A stretch of 64,000 bases of DNA. It comes from Xanthostigma xanthostigma (taxonomy: Eukaryota > Arthropoda > Insecta > Raphidioptera > Raphidiidae). The notes under the pieces were generated by a model, which worked only from the letters and a program-made list of their open reading frames with translations, was not told the DNA's origin and searched no databases. A program made the translations under genes and the position numbers. Below are positions 56,930-64,000 of this stretch, piece after piece (position 1 is the first letter of the stretch; each line of letters starts with the position of its first letter). The DNA is taken from positions 14,982,001 through 15,046,000 of the forward strand of contig OY754466.1 in assembly GCA_963575645.1 (NCBI GenBank). The letters run 5' to 3'.

Positions 56930-57731
56930 TGCGATTATCGACGAATAATATTTTTTTAATATCGATAGATATTTATTAACATTTATACGATTCATTTTTA
57001 TACAAAATTCCTAAATTTCTGAAACAAATCTCGTCAACTACAAGTTCGGTCAATTACTCATACTTCGTAATGCCACTGAGTTACATCAATGAATCAACAC
57101 CCATGATTGACACAGCTAGATATTGCATAAGAAAGGGTTCAGATTACCATTCAAATATGCCTGGGTTACCGGAATGTCACAGTGTGACAGGAGCGTTTTG
57201 TATAATAGGTCATATGCATAAAACTCCAAATTGGTTAAAATTTTTATTTCGAAATATATTTTAGTTCATGATCATAACGTAATGGTTATTTTATTAATCT
57301 AATCACTGAAAAAAATACAAATAATAAAAAAGAAATGTAGAAAATAAGCGCTATTTTCGAATTTTCAAAACGCATCGTGACGTCAGAGTATATATCAACA
57401 ACAGTTTTCATGACGACTGTGTCGTCTCACAGTAAGATTATGTCAGTATTTAGAGAAAACAACAAATAAACTTCATTTAGAACATTGACAATTTGATATC
57501 AAGGTTGGCATGCATCGTATATCATGACGTCACATAAGCCCGCGAACATGGCCGATTGTTTAAACTGTCTATTTTTGAATGTGGAATTTAATATTTTTTT
57601 TCTTATGATAATATTACATTTTTAAATGATTATCAATTTTTTTCCGTATTATGGTTGACTAAATAATCTATTAAAAATATAAAAAAAAATCATGCATATG
57701 ACCTATTTAACATTTATTCGATTTTTCTAAA
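56930..57731. other. Unassigned AT-rich DNA
   Basis: No gene or clear repeat partner. Confidence 0.4.
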
Positions 57732-57980
57732 AAAATATAAAAAAACGCTCGTATCTCATAAACCAGAAAAAATACAGTAATGCGATTGGTCGGAATCGAT
57801 TCAGCTTAACTTTTTCTGTACATTTTCATATATAATTGCCAAATTTGAACAATATAATATTGTTCTTTGACAATTTTATGTGAAAATATACAGAAAAAGT
57901 TAAGCTGAATCGATTCCGACCAATCGCATTACTGTATTTTTTCTGGTTTATGAGATACGAGCGTTTTTTTTATATTATCT
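57732..57980. mobile_element. Inverted-repeat MITE
   Basis: Arms of about 95-105 bp (AAAAACGCTCGTATCTCATA, TACAGTAATGCGATTGGTCG, GATTCAGCTTAACTTTTTCT) are near-perfect complements around a loop of about 50 bp. TATA or TA may flank. No gene. Confidence 0.85.
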
Positions 57981-58035
57981 GAAATTTTTACATTACTTTT
58001 TTAGGTTGAAGTTAGGTGTAATTTTTCGGTTTTGA

Positions 58036-58587
58036 CGTGATAACGTCTTATAAATTGATGAATCACCAATCTTATAAATTGATAAAACACCGGCTGCATG
58101 CACGAAAAAGTGTAACGTTCCTAACGTAACGTTCCTAACGTTCCGCCTGACCCTGTGCGTGCTTTTCTCGAAAACGGCCCTAACGATTTGGATGAAATTT
58201 ACTGAAAAGGGATTTTGGGGGGCAAAAAATCGTTTTAGCTAGGTCTCATCTCTCGAAAAAATCGTTTTCTTACAAATTTTATCATTATAAAAATCAATTT
58301 TTTGACGTATGAAAATACTTAAATATTGTAACTTGTAAGTAGGTTTTGGAATTTTATATAAACAGTGAAACAATTGTTTTATAAATATTATGACAGCTAA
58401 TCTTTGAGACTTAAAATAAATACGAAAGAAAGAAAGTTAAAAAAAAACAATTATATTATATGGTGAGTAATTTAAATAAATAAAATTAACCTAAATTTGA
58501 AGCGAAAGATGCAATATCATAGATTCGAATTATTATAATTATTATATAAATTTAGGTTATGTATTACGGAATACGTTATCACGTAAA
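58036..58587. repeat. Element with ACGTGATAACG ends
   Basis: GACGTGATAACGTCTTATAA at the left and ACGTTATCACGTAAAAC at the right are inverted. Inside are a short triple repeat of GTAACGTTCCTA (58112-58144) and CTAACGATTTGGATGAAATT, which I associate with moth repeats. Class unknown. Confidence 0.45.
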
Positions 58588-58589
58588 AC

Positions 58590-60400
58590 TATCGTCCGTA
58601 AACCGACTTTACAGACAACCAATTTTTTTGTTAATATTACATTGGCAAATTAATTTTTTTATTCGAAAAAATTACCTTATTTAGGACATAGAAAGGTAAG
58701 TCTCCTGAAAATTTCATGAAAAAAAAATCATTTTTCGATCCAATCATCACACTTCGATTTTCCATTGAAGTGTCTTGATGTTTCCTTCCGAAACAACGCT
58801 GTACGCGATGACTTAACGAAAATCTACTGTACTGCACATTTCGAAACAACGCTTACGATTAGTTTGCTCCAGGCCAATTTTAAGAGTCGAGTTAAGTATT
58901 AACAAAATTATCAATGGTAATCGCATAAATACGAATACTAACGCTGCAGGATATTTTAATCAATAGGATATCTGTGGCTGTACAGCTAAACTGATTATGT
59001 CTTAATAAAATAAAATGAATTTATTGTCTCTATATCCGGTTCATTGAATTATCCGTCCTTTGATATATTATCTCGTCGAGATTTCTTATAAATAAATACA
59101 AAATTGTGAGAAGACGTCGCCATTTTTGTAAATTTAAAAATGTACCCTTATGATTAAATTATGATTCAACTCGGCGCTCGCGATGCTCGTGCACTGAGAA
59201 AAAAATTTTTTGAGGTAAATAAATATTTGTTTGTGACTATTGGATTGCATAATGAACCACATTGGTATCCCAAACATTGGATCGGTCCAATCATGACAAC
59301 TTTTTTTAACGAATTTCCGAAGTAAAGTTATTTTCAACTATACATTATTTTATGTTAGATTGACTTTTTTAAATGAGATTACCCAGGGCAAATGTGTCTT
59401 TTCAAGCTGTCAATTGAGTCGAGAAAATCGACAGTTTTTACTAATTTCATGATATCAATATATTAATAGGCAAGCAGTTTTTTTTGTACGGCTATCTCCT
59501 ACAAAATTACGGAACAAATATTGTTATAACTGTGGAACCAATTTTTAACAAACATAACCTAAAAGCTGATTAAGTTGTTATGAAGAAAACCGGTTTAAGA
59601 ATTAGAAATGGGCGGCGGATAAAAATGCAAAACATTTAGAGTAAGATGCTTTGCATTTTAACCACAGATATGCAAGTTGCAAAATAAAAGCCATGCAACT
59701 TCACTGATTAACTATTTATTAAACAGTATTTTCTCTCAAACTGCAGTTTGTAACAAATTACTATACTAAAAAGAGATTTATTGCCAGTTACTTCATAGAA
59801 AAAGTAATTACCTTATTGAAGAAGTAGCTATACACGATAATTTCATTGGGCTTTTTGTATCTACTTTAATTAAATACTGCATCGAATACTGTTTTTTTTA
59901 TGTCTATTGATTAGGATACAAATTTATTGTAAATATGCGGAAAATTATTTACTTTTGTCGACTATACAAAAGTAGTAAACATTAGTGATGTAACGAATGT
60001 CAATTTTTAGACATTTGCGAATGCAAATATGTATGCGAATGTCTGTCAGCAATATTCGCGGATATGATTGCGAATATTCAGTTTTCAAACCGGGCATCGT
60101 TTGTCCAAAGTAAAAATTTGACAGCTGATTGAGCGCGCAAGTTGGACGCACACATTTGTAGTGATTCTGGGTACTCGGTTGATTATTATTAATATATGTA
60201 CTGAGTCTAGAGCCTTATTAGTATTACCTAATGTTAAAGTAAAGGCTGATGAAAGATATTGCAAGGTTACCTTAGCGAAAAAACTTATGTTATATTTTTT
60301 TTAAAATGCTGTAAGAAGAAAACTTTTCTCTTAAAAATGAGTATTTCTGTCGTATTAATTATTATATTATTTTTACATTAAAAAATATATTTTCTTTATA
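58590..60400. other. Unassigned AT-rich DNA
   Basis: No exon or repeat partner. GCGAATGTCTGTCAGCAATATTCGCGG around 60035 is a loose cluster of CGAAT motifs only. Confidence 0.4.
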
Positions 60401-60404
60401 CCTC

Positions 60405-60830
60405 GGTCGAAAGTACTTACTTCCGCTATCAATTTTAATGCAGAAAGTATAACATTTACGCATTAGTGGGATTACACGCACGCTAGACTTTCTGCCTTAA
60501 AATTGATATCGGAAGTATTCGTACTGTGGACTGACGTATAAAGAAAGTACGTACTTTCGACCGAGGTATAAAGAAAGTACGTATTTTCGACCATGGTGTA
60601 AAGCAAAATAGTAGGTATACACTACACGGAAAAAAAGTTTGAGAGCCTCGATCGCCTTGGGCATCATGACGCGCAGTGTAAGAATCTCAAAGTTTTTGCC
60701 CTTGTGGTGTAATATACTATTGTAACCTCACCTTGAATTTTTTATGCCCGAGGCGAACGGGTATCATGACGCGCAGTGCAAGAATCTCAAACTTTCTGCC
60801 CGGGCAATATACACGTGTATACCTACTAAA
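60405..60830. repeat. Hairpin-unit array
   Basis: An arm pair CTATCAATTTTAATGCAGAAAG / CTTTCTGCCTTAAAATTGATAT type stem, two CGAAAGTACGTACTTTC-like sites, then two units built around GCGCAGTG(T/C)AAGAATCTCAAA (60673 and 60770) with GCATCATGACGCG-type centres. It shares units with 14590-15020 and 54275-54605. Confidence 0.65.
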
Positions 60831-61675
60831 TTTCAAAGCTCTTGCTTAATTAGAACTATAGTCGAAATTTTGATTGCAGTATTTGACCAAAACTGATTGT
60901 CGAACATGTGCAGTTGAATAAAAGCTTGTAAAAATTGATTAATTAAAAAAAAATAACAGTAACGCGAGCAAACTCGCGGGTGCAGACTGGTAATCAATAA
61001 TTAATTTATTAAAAAATCTTAATCTAATCTAAAATAAAACAGCTACAGAATGATACTACTAAAACATGAGTCTGAAATCATGAAGATATTTTTTTACGCG
61101 CAGTGTAATAAAGAAAAGTTCGGAAGAGAAAAATGTGTTTCATATATAAAGCCTGTGAACTGTGAAAAAAGCACGGAAAATCAATTGATATCGGTCAGAA
61201 AATTATGTAATAAAGCCGTCATATATCGGTGATAATATACGTTTATAGAGTGAATGTTGGGTTATGTACGGTCGCCGGGCCAATCATATTATAACATTAC
61301 ATAACACCGTGGCAGAGGTAAAATATCGGTCAGTTTTCTATAATCGGCTTATGCGATATCCGAAACGGACAACGTGGTTGGATGTGAATGTCGGAGGCGA
61401 ACTGTAAAAATGTTGGGAAAATAGCATTCGGGCCAGGCATCGATTTTGGTTTGGTAACGAAATAATCAAGAGTAACAAATTTCAAACTCAAGGTTTTTGT
61501 AGAGTAGAGGTTGCCTCGTTCCGTTGAATAGTATATTGGGGAATGAAGTCATCCGGTGGACCTGTCAAATGATTCCGAGGTAACGGCTGTTGTTTATACA
61601 CTTTAATTAATTATTTACAATAATTTGTGAGTATTTTTTAAAGCATTTTGCCGATAAAGAATATTCATGCCTATA
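60831..61675. other. Unassigned stretch
   Basis: No gene recognised. GCGAGCAAACTCGCGGGTGC at 60964 resembles a degraded Helitron-like end. Confidence 0.4.
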
Positions 61676-61677
61676 TA

Positions 61678-62137
61678 CAGGGTGAGTTTTAAGTTGATGC
61701 TTTTTTTTTTACAGCGTGTAAAAATCAAATAGACGAGCAAATATTTCAAATAGTTTTTTTATCAAAACTCAAAAATAATTTTATTAAATTTTCTTTAATT
61801 TTGAGGTCAGTCCTGGGGTTATATTATGTCACTATGGAAATAAGTTGTTATTATCAAGTATGTTGGTGCTTATTTGAAACTGACATGTGTATTGTTCTGT
61901 TTTTGAGAGAACAATTTCTGTGAATACTTGATAATAATAACATATTTCCATAGTGACATAATATAACCCCAGGACCGACCTCAAAATTAAAGAAAATTTA
62001 ATAAAATTTATTTAAACTTCGAAAGGCTGTTTCTCTCTTATTTTTGAGTTTTGATAAAAAAACTATTTGAAATATTTGCTCGTCTATTTGATTTTTACAC
62101 GCTGTAAAAAAAAAGAATCAACTTAAAACTCATCCTG
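61678..62137. mobile_element. Foldback element, intact copy
   Basis: Tips CAGGGTGAGTTTTAAGTTGA and TCAACTTAAAACTCATCCTG with TA(TA) on both sides. Arms 61678-61860 and 61925-62137 are complementary; the left arm lacks about 30 bp (the GGCTGTTTCTCTCTTATT block). The loop contains AACAATTTCTGTG, also present in the split copy at 39.3 kb. Confidence 0.85.
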
Positions 62138-62443
62138 TATATATCAACATAAAAATAGAAGAAAGCAAAACATCTGAAACAGAAAGCAGACAATTATGTA
62201 ATATCTTTTTAAAAATAGTTATTTAAAAATTGTCTACCATTTTTTGAGTAGGTACTATTATTTAAATCCGCCAGCTGCACACGAATTACCGCGCGCTTAC
62301 GCTAAATGGTCAGACGAAACGAGGGAGCCTCCACTCTACTAATCTTGAGTGATACCTGTATGAGAAATTTGATATATTTTGATTATTTCGTTGGCAAACC
62401 AAAATCTCCCAAAAAACTATTTTCTAATATTTTTACAGTTCGA
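62138..62443. other. Unassigned stretch
   Basis: The start of a 122-codon frame (62306-62674) lies here, but it runs into repeat A and has no recognisable domain. Confidence 0.35.
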
Positions 62444-63002
62444 CCGAAGCTTCGGCAAAACATTCGGCTTATATCCATATCTAATAAAGATATAGAAGTT
62501 ACTTATCTTGGAATAAATTTATTCGTTAGAACAAAATTTACTTTCAATTCACCAAGCAAATTATCAGGTAGAAACGTTCGTTGCAGAATAAATATACACT
62601 GCACTATACTCCTTGCTCTTTTTGTTGAATATTTTGACGTCCACCCAAAACTCCTACCGATGGCGTTAGTGTAAACGTCAAAAAAAGTTTCACACAAAAA
62701 TAATGTTTTATCTTAAACCGACTGCACACAAAAATTTCACAAAAGATTAATAAACAACACATAAATAAATTCACAAGAGCAAACTGTAGATATACTAGGT
62801 ACTCCACTTTTATAGGTTAGATATTATTATCTATGCGGCGGCCATTATTATTTTATCTGGCGAATAAATATTTATACCCTCGAAGTAAGACATGCACTAG
62901 ACATAATTATGTTTGTTGACCCTATTTATTCTGAGGAATAGCTACCTGAAGAACAAATGCACCGAATAAATAACTACTTACGTTCGGTGAACATGGCCAT
63001 TA
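62444..63002 (-). repeat. Repeat family A, copy 3
   Basis: The reverse complement begins TAATGGCCATGTTCACCGAA and follows copy 1 to about AAGTAACTTCTATATC. It is diverged at the distal end. Confidence 0.65.
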
Positions 63003-63423
63003 AGCCAAAATCAGGACGAAGATTTTGCAGGAATTAAAAGGGTGAAATACTAATGATTGGAATCCAAATAATATTGCAATCAGTCTAAAACCGGCTCTGG
63101 TCGCTTCAGCGCTACTAAATCATAACCGCAAAAAAACTTGAGAAATATTCAAGAGAAAAGCTCTAGAAATACAAATAAAAGGGAAAAACGAGAGAACAGT
63201 GAAATCAAACAAGGCACTACAACTTCCACGCGCATAAAATCATAAACTACACAATATATTGCATGTTGTGAACTCGAGTGAGATCGATGCCGCGTTGACT
63301 CAGAACCTTCTTAAGAAACGCGCCTGGGAGCGGAAGCCGGAAGATATTACGGGACGATATAGCTCTGAAGACGTTCCATTAAAAACTCCACGCCAACCAC
63401 CGTGTAATTATATATGCTTACTA
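63003..63423. other. Unassigned stretch
   Basis: A frame at 63259 has plausible codons for about 50 residues but runs into the Helitron-like repeat, and no family was recognised. Confidence 0.35.
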
Positions 63424-64000
63424 GCAGCCCGGTCCGGCTTCGCCCGGATTTGTAGATTGCCACCGTTTTTTCGTCCACTTATGTTGCAAAATTGGTGTCC
63501 ACGAAAAGCGCTTTTATTTTAATGCGATAATATATAGCCTATGCCCATCCTGAAGGTCCATTCTAATTATTGAATTTGGATGAAAAGTTTAGGAGATTAC
63601 CTCCTATATCCAAACTTTACCTCTTTATAATATTATAGCGGTCCGTCCCGTTTCACCCGAGTGCGATAGATTATATAGATATAATTCTGCAAAATGTATT
63701 TCGTTTGCGACCCGGCGTCTAAATTAATAACTTTGAGCATATTGCAAGTTCTAACAGATGTCGCTAAACTGTGTTGTTTGTTTGCTTCTGAACTATTAGT
63801 TCAGACGCAAACACACAAAACTGACTTCTGATAGAACAGATGTCGTTACGTGTTACTAAAAAAGGTTTTTTGAAAAATAGCGCGATTTTGTACAAAATAT
63901 TTAATAAAAACTATGCTATAGCATAAGTTGCACCAATTAGCAAGACATATTTACAAAATTCCATTAAAATCTGTTCAGTGGTTTCGGAGATTAGCGCGGC
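63424..64000 (-). mobile_element. Two Helitron-like copies in tandem, window edge
   Basis: The first, 63424 to about 63640, matches 26583-26825. The second starts AGCGGTCCGTCCCGTTTCAC (63639), continues with CAAAATGTATTTCGTTTGCG as in 11985-12010 (inverted), and runs off the window at TTTCGGAGATTAGCGCG. Both are in minus orientation. Confidence 0.65.

Noticed and set aside
62306..62674. 122-codon plus-strand frame
   Set aside because: It runs from unassigned DNA into an inverted repeat A copy; no known motif.

Overview
This is AT-rich eukaryotic DNA from an insect, very probably a moth or butterfly. The evidence for Lepidoptera is the density of interspersed repeats with ends I associate with that order (Helitron-like 3' ends reading CGGCTAGT or CCGCTAGT after a GAAGCCG/GAAACCG motif), tRNA-headed SINEs, Penelope-like, hAT, PIF/Harbinger-like and pogo/Tigger-like elements. 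There are no operons or other bacterial features. Almost all reading frames above 60 codons are chance frames inside repeats.

Host gene signal is sparse. On the minus strand, 19500-19607 looks like a 108-nt internal exon with a clean acceptor (pyrimidine tract plus CAG) and donor (GGG/GTAAGT). It encodes an acidic segment followed by an amphipathic helix containing WLGELDTLTG, which resembles the N-terminal talin-binding segment of MIG-10/RIAM/lamellipodin proteins (Drosophila pico). A second minus-strand segment, about 32143-32340, looks like a 5'UTR first exon ending ATG-ATT-AAA/GTAAGT. Joined to the downstream exon it stays in frame. If both are right, the window is the 5' end and first intron(s) of a pico-like gene, and most of the rest is transposon-filled intron and upstream DNA.

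Layout. 0-13 kb: tRNA-Lys-like relic, Helitron-like fragments, a pogo-like MITE (3.56 kb), repeat family A (4.15 kb), two small TIR elements (4.98 and 9.89 kb), a 52-bp perfect palindrome (7.53 kb), and a hAT MITE with its 8-bp target duplication (10.97 kb). 13-19 kb: repeat family B with a tRNA-like core, a solo LTR with a recognisable promoter, an interrupted MITE, a TIR transposon built of CAAAACTAGTTTTG palindromes, and a ~115-bp minisatellite. 19-32 kb: the pico-like exon, SINEs, MITEs, a second copy of the hAT MITE, a nearly perfect 210-bp palindromic MITE and the candidate first exon. 32-46 kb: Tigger-like element with a hidden transposase C-terminus, a nested foldback/TIR/LINE complex (39.1-41.7 kb), several hAT and PIF-like MITEs, and a ~125-bp minisatellite. 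47-51 kb: repeat B inserted in repeat A, and a CR1/Jockey-type LINE inside a pair of inverted arms. 53-64 kb: Penelope-like fragment, hairpin-unit arrays, a hAT deletion derivative with its dimerisation domain, three inverted-repeat elements and repeat A copy 3.

No complete transposase or host gene is present. All family names are from motif recognition alone, without database searches. The most informative points are the probable pico exons, exact insertion boundaries given by target duplications and nested copies, and several elements whose internal architecture (repeated subterminal motifs, hairpin arrays, protein-like arms) the family label does not explain.
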